From Zobellia galactanivorans (GTDB lineage Bacteria; Bacteroidota; Bacteroidia; Flavobacteriales; Flavobacteriaceae), in assembly GCF_000973105.1 (NCBI RefSeq), contig NC_015844.1:3716501-3780500 (forward strand): a stretch of 64,000 bases of DNA, given 5' to 3'. Of the stretch, positions 45,432-54,592 are shown piece by piece. The notes under the pieces are model-generated. The model made no database searches. It saw only the letters and a list, made by a program, of their open reading frames with translations, and was not told the DNA's origin. Made by a program: the position numbers and the translations under genes. Position 1 is the stretch's first letter, and every line of letters starts with the position of its first letter.

Positions 45432-45683
45432 CCTCTTTTTGTACGTGCTTTCGATAAAGCCGTGTTTGTCTATCGGGTGGCGCCCTATGGGATGCCTTGC
45501 GTTTTAGATTGCTTGGTTGGCCCTACGGTAATTATCGATTGGTGTTGTCTTAAATGAAGCCATAACCTCTATTGTTTTTATTTTATCATGGATTACTATC
45601 TATTTGTTTATAGGTCTGCCACATAATACACGTCTGCCAAATAGCGCAACTGTTTGTTGTTTCGGCTAAAAGTGTTCTCATGA

Positions 45684-46031
45684 TTAAAAATCTTGGTTAC
45701 AGTCTAATTTGGCGAGTTCAATCTTTCCATCCTCAAGGGCCTTGGCAAATGCCGCCTGATTTGGGATCGGTACACAGGACTCCAACTTTTGGAGGGCTTC
45801 GATATAGTCGATATAGGCCGTTCTGAAATTCTCGCAGCTAGCTTTGCTGGGTTCGTTCGAAAATGTGGCGGCCGCCGCGGTGACCGCCTCGACCTCGGCC
45901 TGGGTCTGTTCGCCCCAAGATTTGTTCAAGCACCCCGATTGTGGGTCTGGGGAATCATCATCTTTACTACACCCCAAAGAAAATAGCAGGGCCGAACATG
46001 CGATAATACTGAGTAATTCTATTCTTTTCAT
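45684..46031 (-). CDS. Small lipoprotein with conserved cysteines
   Basis: The 115-residue lipoprotein begins MKRIELLSIIACSALLFSLGC, followed by SKDDDSPDPQ. The mature domain is helical (QTQAEVEAVTAAAATFSNEPSKASCENFRTAYIDYIEALQKLE) and has four cysteines (CLNKSW, SCENF, ESCVP, LDC) that could make two disulfides. The function is unknown. It is probably outer-membrane anchored. Confidence 0.72.
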   Translation of the reverse strand: MKRIELLSIIACSALLFSLGCSKDDDSPDPQSGCLNKSWGEQTQAEVEAVTAAAATFSNEPSKASCENFRTAYIDYIEALQKLESCVPIPNQAAFAKALEDGKIELAKLDCNQDF

Positions 46032-46185
46032 TTTTTCGATTGTTTTAGTGATAAAGGATTATTGATTTCCATTTGTACGCGATACGATTCTAATTTTTTG
46101 TTTCTAGAGGGCGATGATGTGCTAAGAGGGCAATTTTACCGTTATCGTGCCGCTTACCTCATATCATATGCTGAGATGTTAAGGT

Positions 46186-46272
46186 TCAAGGGCTCTTTTT
46201 CCAAAATTGGGCGTTGACCGAGGCACCTATAAGTAGGAAGGCTATTGCGATTACATATGTTCTTGCTTTCAT
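46186..46272 (-). pseudogene. Signal-peptide-only micro-ORF (gene remnant or secreted peptide)
   Basis: ATG at 46272 opens a 28-residue frame, MKARTYVIAIAFLLIGASVNAQ plus six residues, ending at TGA 46186. It is a perfect Flavobacterial signal peptide with the usual Ala-Gln cleavage site but almost no mature part. It may be the start of a gene truncated by frameshift or deletion, or a very short secreted peptide. Confidence 0.35.
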
Positions 46273-46854
46273 GACCTGTTGCTTTTGAATCGATTTTACG
46301 GATATTAGTACCCGCCCCCTTAAAAAGGTAAACATCGAAAACAAAAAAACGACAACAGCAATGTTGCCGGGCCTTTCATAGAACCAACCCCAACTAATTT
46401 ATGCACCTGCCCCAAAAGAATCATTACTTCCTTGTAGGTCCTTTTTCGTTTTTTAAAATTATAGGACCGTTTGTGCCGACATTTTCAAAAAGTAAACACG
46501 TCACCTAAATAAAAATCTATGTTGAATGGAGGGCTTTTTGCCAACGGGACAATAATGGGGAGGAGGTAGTTGATATCCCGATTGACAAATCGGGGCAGGG
46601 GGAACTTGCTTTGGCCGGATAGGCTAAAAGTGGCTTCCGGTATTTGTTCTAGCCCTGTACAAGGCTTTGGGGATTAGCTTTTCTTTTGCGGTCGGACCTA
46701 ACAAAACTTAAAAGAGGCTTATATTGATAGCTGTCATACGTAATTAAAGCCTTGTGTAATGCTTGAGCTGGTATGTTTGGTTCTAAGTTTGAAGATAAAG
46801 TATTTAGAATAATCTATTGGTTTAAAAGGAAGAGTGATTTTGTGGTTGAGCTAG

Positions 46855-46925
46855 ATACGATATAGGGATATCATCATTAAGGCTACCCAACTTATAACAA
46901 CTAAGATTACAAAAACTCACGGCTA
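46855..46925. repeat. Diverged copy of the dispersed intergenic repeat
   Basis: GATATAGGGATATCATCATT, then CTACCCAACTTATAACAACTAAG and TTACAAAAACTC, follow the order of copy 1 at 23251 with many substitutions. The rest of 46273-47073 shows no gene. Confidence 0.4.
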
Positions 46926-47073
46926 TCAAGAGGGGGAGGGGCTTATAGGGGATAGTAGTCGCTTACGCGGATGTGTGCCCCAAAGAAATGGTATACTTGC
47001 GATAGATATGTTGTGGCCTTGAACAACAAGGTCTTGGTCCGTAAAAATGGAGGTCTTCCTTGCCCAGTAGTTT

Positions 47074-47742
47074 TTAGGTGTCGCAAGAAATGTCGTCCCA
47101 TTCTTGGTCCATATAGTTGACCAACCAGTTCAAGGCATAATGTCTTTCGTACACCACACCGGGATTCAGCCCGTTTAATTCGTGTCCGTTTAACCTCGCA
47201 TCAACACAGGTCCAATCCATTCTGTAATATAAATCGTTAGCATCCAAAATCTCTGTTTTTGTCCTTGATTTTGAAAAACTATTGATAAACGTATTCGGGT
47301 CTTTGCCTTCTCCAATAGGATATTTTTCGAATGGGATCTGATTTAAATCGCACATTTTGTCCGGATACCCTATATCCTCGACAACGCCCAAGGCCCACAT
47401 TAAGACCCAAATCCCTTCACATTTCCAGGTTTCTTGGGTTTTCTTATCGTCGGTGGGGTTTTCTAAAAAGCTTTTTTCTTTAGGGGTAAGCAGCTCCCAA
47501 AGATGGTATGTCTTTAAATACTCGATTGCATCTTCCGCCTCTATAACATTGAATGCTACCATATTGGTAGTTGCTAGAACAGAAACCCTTTGGGCTATTT
47601 CCTTGGGGGCTCGCAATGTGGTGTCTTCTTCTGCTTCTATGTGGGGGAGGTGTTCATTTATTTTGACGCCTTTACTTTTTAGGAACTCCTCTGTTCTTTC
47701 CTTTCGATTGGGTTGTTTAGGGGACTTAAATCGTTTAAACAT
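47074..47742 (-). CDS. DUF4272 protein
   Basis: The 222-residue cytoplasmic protein matches DUF4272: RKERTEEFLKSKGVKINEHLPHIEAEEDTTLRAPKEIAQRVSVL, then LTPKEKSFLENPTDDKKTQETWKCEGIWVLMWALGVVE near 95-130, and the C-terminal LNPGVVYERHYALNWLVNYMDQEWDDI. The function is unknown. Relatives are often listed near polymorphic toxin immunity genes. It is monocistronic. Confidence 0.82.
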   Translation of the reverse strand: MFKRFKSPKQPNRKERTEEFLKSKGVKINEHLPHIEAEEDTTLRAPKEIAQRVSVLATTNMVAFNVIEAEDAIEYLKTYHLWELLTPKEKSFLENPTDDKKTQETWKCEGIWVLMWALGVVEDIGYPDKMCDLNQIPFEKYPIGEGKDPNTFINSFSKSRTKTEILDANDLYYRMDWTCVDARLNGHELNGLNPGVVYERHYALNWLVNYMDQEWDDISCDT

Positions 47743-47915
47743 GTCTTGATCTTAATGGGTTTCAGTTTTTTGTCCGATAAATTCCAGAAGGAAACCCAGA
47801 CCGGGCAAGGCTGCCTTTTGTATTTATGTACATAACAACGGAATGGTAGCGGATTTTATTTTTTTCGGACGGGGAGATATTTGTTTTTGCTCCCTCTTCT
47901 TTGTGGGACGGTTTT

Positions 47916-48746
47916 TTATTCTTTTGGGGGTTTAAATATGTTTTCAAAAGCACGGTATACCGCCATATGCAATGCGTCTCCGTGAGTTTTGTCCTCTAAA
48001 AAATCGTAAAATAACAGCGTGTTGTCCTTTTTGTTCGCACTCAATTTATCAAATAGTTCTTTCGCGGTCCGTTCCATGATTTCGCCCTCTTTTCCTCCGG
48101 CAATATAAATCGATTTAGGGGTGTCATAGACGGTAGGTACTTCATCTAGCAGCTTTTCATCGTTCCACCATAAACTGGGACTCACAATAATATAGTTGTT
48201 AAAAAGATGGGGTTTTTTAAATAGAATTTCTGTAGCCAGTAGACCGCCGAGCGATTGTCCGATTATCGTTTTCGTTTTTGTGGTTCTATAGTTTGATGCT
48301 ATAAAGGGTTGAAGTTCTTTTTCTATAAATGCGATGAAGTTTTTTGATTTCCCGGAAGTGGGAAACTCTTTTTGGTCTTGCTTATTTTGGGAAGGAAATG
48401 TAAAATCTTTCTTTCTATCCCCATTTCCGATGCCCACCACAATGGATTCCGGAAGCATCCGAATCCAAGAAAAAGAACCAAATTGAACGATTCCGGAAAT
48501 ATGTATAAAATCTTCATCCTTAGAACCATCAAGCAAATAAATGACGGGGTAGGTCTTTAAACTATCGGAAGCGTAGTTTAGGGGCAGGTAAATGTTCAGG
48601 TCCCTTGTTTCCTCCAATACGGCCGATTCGATTTGGATCGACTTGCCAATTGAAAAGTCGCTTTCACTGATTTTTTCGGGCAAGGCTTGTCCACGGGATA
48701 AAGTCGTGATCAGTAAAAGGGTGAAACCTAGTAGCGTCTGTTTCAT
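47916..48746 (-). CDS. Secreted alpha/beta-hydrolase of the esterase D / enterochelin-esterase type
   Basis: The 276-residue protein starts at ATG 48746. A TTG four codons upstream is less likely. The signal peptide ends LSRGQ. The fold shows the family order: LNIYLPLNYASDSLKTYPVIYLLDG, VVGIGNGDRKKDFTFPS, the nucleophile Ser in IIGQSLGGLLATE near 170, and the C-terminal His in DKTHGDALH. Putative substrates are esters such as siderophores or acylated sugars. A related but distinct enzyme is at 52707-53501. Confidence 0.85.
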   Translation of the reverse strand: MKQTLLGFTLLLITTLSRGQALPEKISESDFSIGKSIQIESAVLEETRDLNIYLPLNYASDSLKTYPVIYLLDGSKDEDFIHISGIVQFGSFSWIRMLPESIVVGIGNGDRKKDFTFPSQNKQDQKEFPTSGKSKNFIAFIEKELQPFIASNYRTTKTKTIIGQSLGGLLATEILFKKPHLFNNYIIVSPSLWWNDEKLLDEVPTVYDTPKSIYIAGGKEGEIMERTAKELFDKLSANKKDNTLLFYDFLEDKTHGDALHMAVYRAFENIFKPPKE

Positions 48747-48770
48747 ATTTTGGTTCAAATTGGGGGCAAG

Positions 48771-48815
48771 AATAGTCTATAGCCATCACAGCATCTACTT
48801 GCAAGTACTAAGATA
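48771..48815. repeat. Diverged partial copy of the dispersed intergenic repeat
   Basis: CTATAGCCATCACAGCATCT, then ACTTGCAAGTACTAAGATAG, correspond to the core of copies 1-3. It lies just upstream of the esterase start. Confidence 0.4.
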
Positions 48816-49003
48816 GAAAATCGCATATATCCGTAGCCGATAAATTCCGGTTTTAAAAAGGGGGAGGCAAATTTGAACCTATCAGCTGGACCTAGGCCCT
48901 TGAAGTGGTTTCCGAACATATGAATGTCTATTTTCCGTTTGAGGTTTTTATGATATTGGGCAGATTCATAAATACATTTATGGAAGTGACCCTACCTACA
49001 AAT

Positions 49004-49020
49004 AGCCCCAGGTTGGGGCT
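49004..49020. terminator. Short GC hairpin, possible terminator
   Basis: The stem AGCCCC / GGGGCT with a 5-base loop sits downstream of the 49049 gene. Short T-runs occur on both sides. Confidence 0.5.
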
Positions 49021-49048
49021 TTTGATGGGACGTGTTGGGGTTTCGGTT

Positions 49049-49825
49049 TTATTCTAGCCTGTTCATGAGCTCCGAGTAGATCTTCCACTCTGGGTCTTCA
49101 ATGATGTTGAACTCGAAATCCCTTTGGTTGCCATGTTCTTTTAGAAAGTCCATTAACCCCGTGGCGCCTTCCTTTTCGTTGGTTACCAGGTAGACCGTTC
49201 TTTCCGAATTATAGGTGGTCCGCCCAACATAGTAATTGGGAATTTTATTTTGGGTCAAATTATTTTCAACGAATATCTCAAAGTCGTTGAGGTCTTGTAG
49301 TTCTTTTTCGGTCGGTAATTGTGAGGCGCTACCCACTGTGTATTTCGATTTGATCTCGATGAAGTACAGAAACTCATCTTTGTGGGGAAATTGTTCAAAA
49401 GCCTTATTGGCAGAAAGCAAACAGGGAAGGTCATCTATGATAAAGTCGTTCGATGCAAACTGTTCGGGCACCGCATAGGTGTCTCTTTCTATGGGAAGGT
49501 TTTTATCGGGGTTTCCGATGTCGAATCCGTCGTACGAGCTTAAGTTGAATTTGTCAGCGACCGCATATAGCGTTTTGTTCAGCTCAAAGAGCGAAGAGGC
49601 ATTATGGCTCTCTATCCGTTCTAGATGCAACCAGTATTCGCCCGTGTCATCGGGGTAGATGTCTACGTGTTCGAAGCCTTCACTTTTCAGGAGTTCCGAT
49701 ACCTTTTCCAAGGTTTGGGGTTCTGAGTTGGTGAAGAAATAACCGTATAGCATATCAGCGTCGGTATTGACCCCGTTGCTATGCATATGGTCATAGATTT
49801 CTTGAATTTTTTCGAGTGCGATCAT
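49049..49825 (-). CDS. RraB-like plus DUF695 two-domain protein
   Basis: The 258-residue protein starts at ATG 49825 (MIALEKIQEIYDHMHSNGVNTDADMLYGYFFTNSEPQTLEKVSELL). The N-terminal 115 residues resemble RraB, an inhibitor of RNase E. The C-terminal half (YAVPEQFASNDFIIDDLPCLLSANKAFEQFPHKDEFLYF, then RTTYNSERTVYLVTNEKEGATGL) resembles DUF695. It is cytoplasmic. An RNA-turnover role is possible but unproven in Bacteroidota. Such fusions are common in accessory regions. The frame upstream to 49903 is open but lacks family similarity. Confidence 0.72.
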   Translation of the reverse strand: MIALEKIQEIYDHMHSNGVNTDADMLYGYFFTNSEPQTLEKVSELLKSEGFEHVDIYPDDTGEYWLHLERIESHNASSLFELNKTLYAVADKFNLSSYDGFDIGNPDKNLPIERDTYAVPEQFASNDFIIDDLPCLLSANKAFEQFPHKDEFLYFIEIKSKYTVGSASQLPTEKELQDLNDFEIFVENNLTQNKIPNYYVGRTTYNSERTVYLVTNEKEGATGLMDFLKEHGNQRDFEFNIIEDPEWKIYSELMNRLE

Positions 49826-49930
49826 AGTGGAATTTTGTTGGTTATTCGGTTTTTCCTTACAAGAAAAATATGCCTTACATAGCGGTATTCGATTGCGCTT
49901 CATTTATCTCTTGAAGCTTTTTCTTGAATT

Positions 49931-50133
49931 ATTTACAACGGTTTTGTGTATGGCGCATTGTATACGGAAGCCCATAATTTTAAAAAAGGGTAGGAAGCAA
50001 GGGGGATGTTGAAGTAGGGGAGGGTACGGCAATGAAATACAGGGCTTAAAGGTTTTCTTCGATTATACGCAAGGGTAAGTGTAAGATTTCTAGGGAAGTA
50101 GGTTTACATTTTTATTGTAAATGTTAGGTAGAC
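49931..50133 (-). repeat. Weak attC-like inverted repeat
   Basis: ATTTACAACGG (about 49931) and ATTGTAAAT (about 50125) are inverted, and the left side continues TGTGTATGGCG in the style of the left halves of other sites. The inner stem is poor. It lies between the 49049 and 50203 genes. Confidence 0.3.
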
Positions 50134-50139
50134 CTTGTT

Positions 50140-50174
50140 GATAAGAAAAGGCGTTTGAATTAACTCCAAACGCC
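50140..50174 (-). terminator. Rho-independent terminator of the SDR gene
   Basis: On the minus strand, GGCGTTTG-GAGTTAATT-CAAACGCC is followed by TTTTCTT. It ends the transcript from 50928. Confidence 0.8.
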
Positions 50175-50202
50175 CTGGTTTTATATCAACTGTAACTAGA
50201 GC

Positions 50203-50928
50203 TTATGGTTGTTGTTTCGTTGCCGCTATTACAATTTCCCTAATATTGACACCTTGGGGCTGGTTGTAGGCATACCACATGGCATTCGCAATATCAACAG
50301 GATTTAAAATTTCACCCATCTCTTTTTTCCAATTTTCATACCCTTCTTTAATTTCTTTCGATGTGGTGTGCGATAGCAATTCTGTTTCTACTGCCCCTGG
50401 AGCAATGGTAACCATTCTAACATTGTACAAAGCAGCTTCTTCACGTGCATTTTCTGTTATGGCGTGAACCCCAAACTTTGTTCCGCAGTAGGCCGCATGG
50501 TTGGCAAAGGTTTTACGGCCGGCGATTGAACTTGTGTTTATAATTGTTCCCGACTGTCGTGTTTTCATTTGTGGCAAGACGGCTTGCATACCGTTGAGTA
50601 GTCCTAAAACGTTAACGTCGAACATCTTTTTCCATTCTAAGGGGTCTTGGGTCGCAATATCGCCTAAAAGCATCATGCCTGCATTGTTGATCATACAATC
50701 TACGGGTCCGAATTTTTCTTCGGCGGCTGCAATGGCATTTTTTAATGTGTCAATATCGGTAACATCTACTTTTTTACATAAGGTATTGGGTAGGTTAAAC
50801 CCTTCTATGAGTTCAATTCTTCTGGCTATTAAAAGCAATGGATGTCCGTTTTTCGAGAATAATTCTGCCGTTGCCTTTCCTATTCCGGAACTCGCCCCTG
50901 TAATGACTACTAATTTTTTACTTGACAT
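50203..50928 (-). CDS. Short-chain dehydrogenase/reductase
   Basis: The 241-residue cytoplasmic enzyme has the cofactor motif TGASSGIGKA (10-19), NNAG in MINNAGMMLLG near 85, the catalytic Ser of IINTSSIAGR near 135, and the YCGTK catalytic pair near 150. It uses NAD(P)H to reduce a carbonyl or oxidise an alcohol. The TGxxxGxG pattern with ARR in the second strand suggests NADP. A LysR-family gene is divergent 160 bases away and probably regulates it, a frequent pairing. A good terminator follows. Confidence 0.93.
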   Translation of the reverse strand: MSSKKLVVITGASSGIGKATAELFSKNGHPLLLIARRIELIEGFNLPNTLCKKVDVTDIDTLKNAIAAAEEKFGPVDCMINNAGMMLLGDIATQDPLEWKKMFDVNVLGLLNGMQAVLPQMKTRQSGTIINTSSIAGRKTFANHAAYCGTKFGVHAITENAREEAALYNVRMVTIAPGAVETELLSHTTSKEIKEGYENWKKEMGEILNPVDIANAMWYAYNQPQGVNIREIVIAATKQQP

Positions 50929-51089
50929 TTTTTGAGTTTTTAATTCTGTGTTTTAGTATAATTAATACAAATGATAACTTTGTGGAAATATTTTAAAACA
51001 CCTGATTATTCTTTTTGACGGCACAAATGTATAGGGGGCTTTATGATATTCAAAATACTATTTATACATGTCAATCATAAGTTTAAATT

Positions 51090-51974
51090 ATGGATGTAAG
51101 GTTGTTGAAGTTCTTTATCGCGGTTTATGAACAGAAAAATTTAACACGTGCCGCCGAGCAGTGTTTTGTGTCTCAGCCCAATATTTCCAATGGAATAAAG
51201 CAACTTGAGGAAGAAGTAGGGAAAACACTTTTTGAACGTCATAAAAAGGGCGTAGAACTAAAAACGGAGGCACATTATCTATATCCGATCGCGAAACGTT
51301 TGTTAGGGGAACTCAACGGCTTAAATGGATTTTTTAATGAGCGAGAGTTTAAAAATAAAATTCAGATCGGCGTTGCCGATAGTTTGCCACAAGAGCACAA
51401 ACAGCAATTTTTTAGAACGGCCTCTAAATTATGCGAATCTGTTGAATGGAATACCAAAGAGATTGGAAGGGAGAATGAAATTAATCTTTTGGTAAGGGAA
51501 TGGAAAAACGAAGAAGATTTGTTCTTACCCCTCTGGAAGGAGGATTATGTTTTGTGTATTCCCAATGGTCATCATTTATTAAATAAAGAGGTGATTGATT
51601 TAAAGGATTTAGAAAAGGAAACCTTTATCCATTGTCCATCTTGTGAAGCACATATACAATGTTTGTCGATCTTGAACAATGAAACCAATAAGATGACGAC
51701 GGTTGCGAACTGTTCGTCAAAAACAGAGACCTTGACCATGCTTATGGCGGGTTTAGGGGTTACTTTTTTGCCTGAAGCCTTTATTGATGGTTGGTATGGA
51801 TTTGAAGTAAAGCCATTTAACGGACCAAGATATTTTAGGGAAGTTGGCTTAGCGTACCCTCGTAAAAGCCTAAGAAACCCGGCAATCGCTAAAATCATTG
51901 AATATTTTTCAAAGAACGAGTTGAAAGCGAACAAGTTTGACGATTTTGCTTACTCTCTAAAAACGACTTCTTAG
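51090..51974 (+). CDS. LysR-family transcriptional regulator
   Basis: The 294-residue protein has an N-terminal winged helix (LLKFFIAVYEQKNLTRAAEQCFVSQPNISNGIKQLEEEVGKTLFER, residues 4-50). The periplasmic-binding-protein-like effector domain follows (IQIGVADSLPQEHKQQF). Two cysteines (IHCPSCEAHIQCLS) in the second subdomain might be redox-active. It is divergent from the SDR gene at 50928, which it probably controls. Confidence 0.9.
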   Translation: MDVRLLKFFIAVYEQKNLTRAAEQCFVSQPNISNGIKQLEEEVGKTLFERHKKGVELKTEAHYLYPIAKRLLGELNGLNGFFNEREFKNKIQIGVADSLPQEHKQQFFRTASKLCESVEWNTKEIGRENEINLLVREWKNEEDLFLPLWKEDYVLCIPNGHHLLNKEVIDLKDLEKETFIHCPSCEAHIQCLSILNNETNKMTTVANCSSKTETLTMLMAGLGVTFLPEAFIDGWYGFEVKPFNGPRYFREVGLAYPRKSLRNPAIAKIIEYFSKNELKANKFDDFAYSLKTTS

Positions 51975-52126
51975 GTCGAGGTGTTTGAAAATTAAGGGGC
52001 GATCACGATACTTCTGGCAGCAAATGAAGTCTACCCGAGTCGTCAATCGAAAACGTTTAATTTAATCGGTCCTATTTTTGGGCAAGGCAACAAAATAGCT
52101 AAGGTTACAGTCTGAGAGGCACTTTG

Positions 52127-52723
52127 TCAGTTACCGGCAGAGCGGTTTGCTCGATTGGCAAAAGTTTTTGTCCATTCAATACCAATCTGATATCCTGATT
52201 GAGTCTTGTCTTCAATTAAAGGCAAAAAACTGTATAATCCAATGCTATTAGACCTGTTAAGTTTATATTTTGGTGAAAAGGATAAGCCATAATTAAAAAA
52301 TATTTCCTGGTTGTAAAAATCTCTTTCAAAACCTATTTTTTCATTTACCAAAGTTCCTTTTGTGATAGCCATGCTAAGTCCAATAGGGACTTCAAAATTT
52401 AATTGTATTCTTTTAAAATTTAGGGAGTATCCGATATTTGCTGTGGGGATTAAGCGCATATCTATGTCATTTTTTAAATACGCTTCCGGCTCTGATTCTC
52501 CTTTGAAGTCGAAATATGCTACCATAGAAAACCCTAATGTGAAATGATGCTTATTTTGGGATAGTGGAATGTTATATTTACCATAACCACCATAATATAA
52601 TGCTTCATCTCCAGCTACAAGTGCTCCAAACTCTAGAGAGCCATTGTTGGTGTTTTGAGAGTAAAGTGTAGATACAACTGTTAAAAGACAGAGGGCCATA
52701 ATTCTTCTAATTACTAAATACAT
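52127..52723 (-). CDS. Secreted outer-membrane beta-barrel-like protein
   Basis: The 198-residue protein has a signal peptide ending TLYSQ. Strands alternate in outer-membrane style: KYNIPLSQNKHHFTLGFSMVAYFDFKG, LIPTANIGYSLNFKRIQLNFEVPIGLSMAITKG, IFFNYGLSFSPKYKLN and GYQIGIEWTK. Its start overlaps the end of the esterase gene by 17 bases, so they are coupled. The role may be assisting the lipoprotein esterase, but this is a guess. Confidence 0.68.
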   Translation of the reverse strand: MYLVIRRIMALCLLTVVSTLYSQNTNNGSLEFGALVAGDEALYYGGYGKYNIPLSQNKHHFTLGFSMVAYFDFKGESEPEAYLKNDIDMRLIPTANIGYSLNFKRIQLNFEVPIGLSMAITKGTLVNEKIGFERDFYNQEIFFNYGLSFSPKYKLNRSNSIGLYSFLPLIEDKTQSGYQIGIEWTKTFANRANRSAGN

Positions 52724-53501
52724 AATCTAATCCTTTTTTGAATGTTTTCTTGGCAGAGCCACTATGTCCGCTTTCTTCTATTAGTTCACTTTTATGTTTA
52801 AAATTTGGAAAACTTCTATTATCCATTCGCATATTCATTTCTTCAAAAGAGGCTAGCATAACTCCGCCTTCCAATGTTCCCATTCCATTGTAAAACCTTA
52901 CATCTAAATCCGTATGTGTATCGGCGTAGGTTTGCTCATACTCGAATATGACCCCGGAGTCATACCAATATGATGTTCCGCTTGCTATAAACTTGTTGAA
53001 GGGGTTCGAATTCCTATCTTGGGCCAATACGTATTGAGTAAACAAACCACCAAACGAGTGACCAATTAGTGTTTTGTTATTAGATGGATCAATCTTATAT
53101 CTTGTTTCTAACTGAGGGATTAATTCATCTTTAATAAATTGGTAAAAGCTTTCAGCACCACCAGAACCATGTGCATAGGCGGTAGGTGTATAGTCTCTGT
53201 TTCTTTGCTTGTTATTACCAATAGCAATAAATATAGAAGAGGGCATACTATCGTTTTGAGCTTTATCTGCTATGATAGTAGCAATTTCATTAAACCTTAT
53301 ATCACCATCTAAAGCAATTATTAATTGATTTAAAGAGTTGTGATCATAATTTTCGGGTAAAAAAACGTTTATGGGATAGCTGTCATTTATTAGTGTAGAT
53401 TCTATGATAAACTCTTCTGTAACCCCTAAGGCGTCAAAATCGTCATTTTCAGAACAACTAAAACATACCATAAAAAGTAAAAAATACGATGTAAATTTCA
53501 T
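52707..53501 (-). CDS. Lipoprotein alpha/beta-hydrolase (esterase family)
   Basis: The 264-residue protein begins MKFTSYFLLFMVCFSCSENDDFD (lipid Cys near 16). The esterase-D-like core has INVFLPENYDHNSLNQLIIALDGD, FIAIGNNKQRNRDYTPTAYAHGSG, the nucleophile Ser in LIGHSFGGLFTQYVLAQ near 148, and a late His in ESGHSGSAKK. It resembles the enzyme at 47916-48746. It is surface- or periplasm-anchored. A Crp/Fnr regulator gene lies 72 bases upstream on the same strand. Confidence 0.83.
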   Translation of the reverse strand: MKFTSYFLLFMVCFSCSENDDFDALGVTEEFIIESTLINDSYPINVFLPENYDHNSLNQLIIALDGDIRFNEIATIIADKAQNDSMPSSIFIAIGNNKQRNRDYTPTAYAHGSGGAESFYQFIKDELIPQLETRYKIDPSNNKTLIGHSFGGLFTQYVLAQDRNSNPFNKFIASGTSYWYDSGVIFEYEQTYADTHTDLDVRFYNGMGTLEGGVMLASFEEMNMRMDNRSFPNFKHKSELIEESGHSGSAKKTFKKGLDYVFSN

Positions 53502-53573
53502 GACTTGGATTTTGTGGTAAAAATCATGAATTTTTTAAGTGTAAAACTTATTCTAAATCAAGAAATCATTTTT

Positions 53574-54182
53574 TCATCGTTTTTTTAAATATTCTTTTTT
53601 TACACGGCTGTAAGTTTCTGGAGTAATACCTAGGTAGTTAGCAATTAATTTTTGAGGTACTTGTTCTAAAAACACTTTAGATTTTGTAATGGTATCCAAA
53701 AAGAGTTCGTACTTCTTAGAAGCATTTTTGTGTTGTAATAACAATGATCTTTTTTCACGTTCCAAATGAACTTGTTCAAAAAGTTTGGTGTAGATATATG
53801 AAAATGGGTGATTTTTTAATAAGAGTTTTTCAATATCTTCTTTTTCAAAATAAAGAATTTCAGAATCGGTTATTGCTTCTTGTATTTGATTGGAAGGTGA
53901 ATTTTCCATATAGCTAGTAAAGTTATTGAAGCTCATACCAGCAAGAGAAAAATCAATTGTAAATAAATTATCTTCAATAATTACGTATTGGTGAATAAAC
54001 CCTTTTAATACTAAACTGGTTTTAGTTTCTATTTGCCCAAGATTAAGTAGAATTTCACCTTTTTTAATTTTTTTCTTTTTCATAACCTTTGCTAGAGGCT
54101 CAAAATCTGTTTCGGTAATTGGGTATACTTGATTAAAGAAATTGAATAAAATATTTTTTTCAGAAGAAAAATCTTGATCCAT
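53574..54182 (-). CDS. Crp/Fnr-family transcriptional regulator
   Basis: The 202-residue protein starts at ATG 54182 (MDQDFSSEKNILFNFFNQVYPITETDFEPL). An in-frame GTG at 54200 is less likely. It has a cNMP-binding fold (KKKIKKGEILLNLGQIETKTSLVLKGFIHQYV) and a C-terminal helix-turn-helix (VPQKLIANYLGITPETYSRVKKEY). Effector residues are not recognisable. It probably controls the esterase gene downstream. It is similar in layout to the protein at 19705-20280. Confidence 0.85.
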   Translation of the reverse strand: MDQDFSSEKNILFNFFNQVYPITETDFEPLAKVMKKKKIKKGEILLNLGQIETKTSLVLKGFIHQYVIIEDNLFTIDFSLAGMSFNNFTSYMENSPSNQIQEAITDSEILYFEKEDIEKLLLKNHPFSYIYTKLFEQVHLEREKRSLLLQHKNASKKYELFLDTITKSKVFLEQVPQKLIANYLGITPETYSRVKKEYLKKR

Positions 54183-54249
54183 TGAGGTCGTTAATGTCAC
54201 GTCTTAAAATACGAGTACAGATTAATATTAGTTTTAAGCGGCATAGTGC

Positions 54250-54530
54250 CTTCATTCCCCAATTAGTAGGACAGCTTTTGTACAAACTTAGGTTAAAAAG
54301 GGAAAGGCTACAAGGCGAACAAGGTCATGCACCTCTCGGCGATTGCCTACAACCTGAAAAAGTACCTGAAATTCACGGAAAAACGTTCAAAAAGCGGGGC
54401 GGGAAGCTTTGTTTTGCCGCGCATCGCAAAAAACTGGTCCCAAGCACTTGAAAGTTCACTTGTAGGCTACCCAAAAAATATAGGTTGGCCAGTGGTCTAA
54501 AAGATAAAACCGCCTTAAAAAGCGGTTATG
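54250..54530 (+). mobile_element. Remnant of an IS1182-type element (3' end of transposase)
   Basis: From 54321 to about 54528 the sequence is almost identical to 57187-57394 of the full element, starting at the ANKVMHLSAIAYNLKKY segment and including the transposase C-terminus, stop codon and the AACCGC/GCGGTT hairpin. A single-codon change (NCF to NWS) is visible. Upstream of 54321 a decayed stretch may be further transposase. The frame is broken by the loss of everything before it. Confidence 0.85.
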
Positions 54531-54556
54531 TGAGTCGTTATTTTAATGATTATGGG

Positions 54557-54588
54557 GTTGTGCAACGGTTACCATCTTTGTTATGCTA
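54557..54588 (-). repeat. Compact attC-like site
   Basis: Plus-strand boxes GTTGTGCAAC (54557-54566) and GTTATGCTA (54580-54588) enclose GGTTACCATCTTT. The second box lies 4 bases from the stop of the S41 gene. It matches the inverse box AGCATAAC at 55524-55531 before that gene. Confidence 0.55.
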
Positions 54589-54592
54589 CGTA

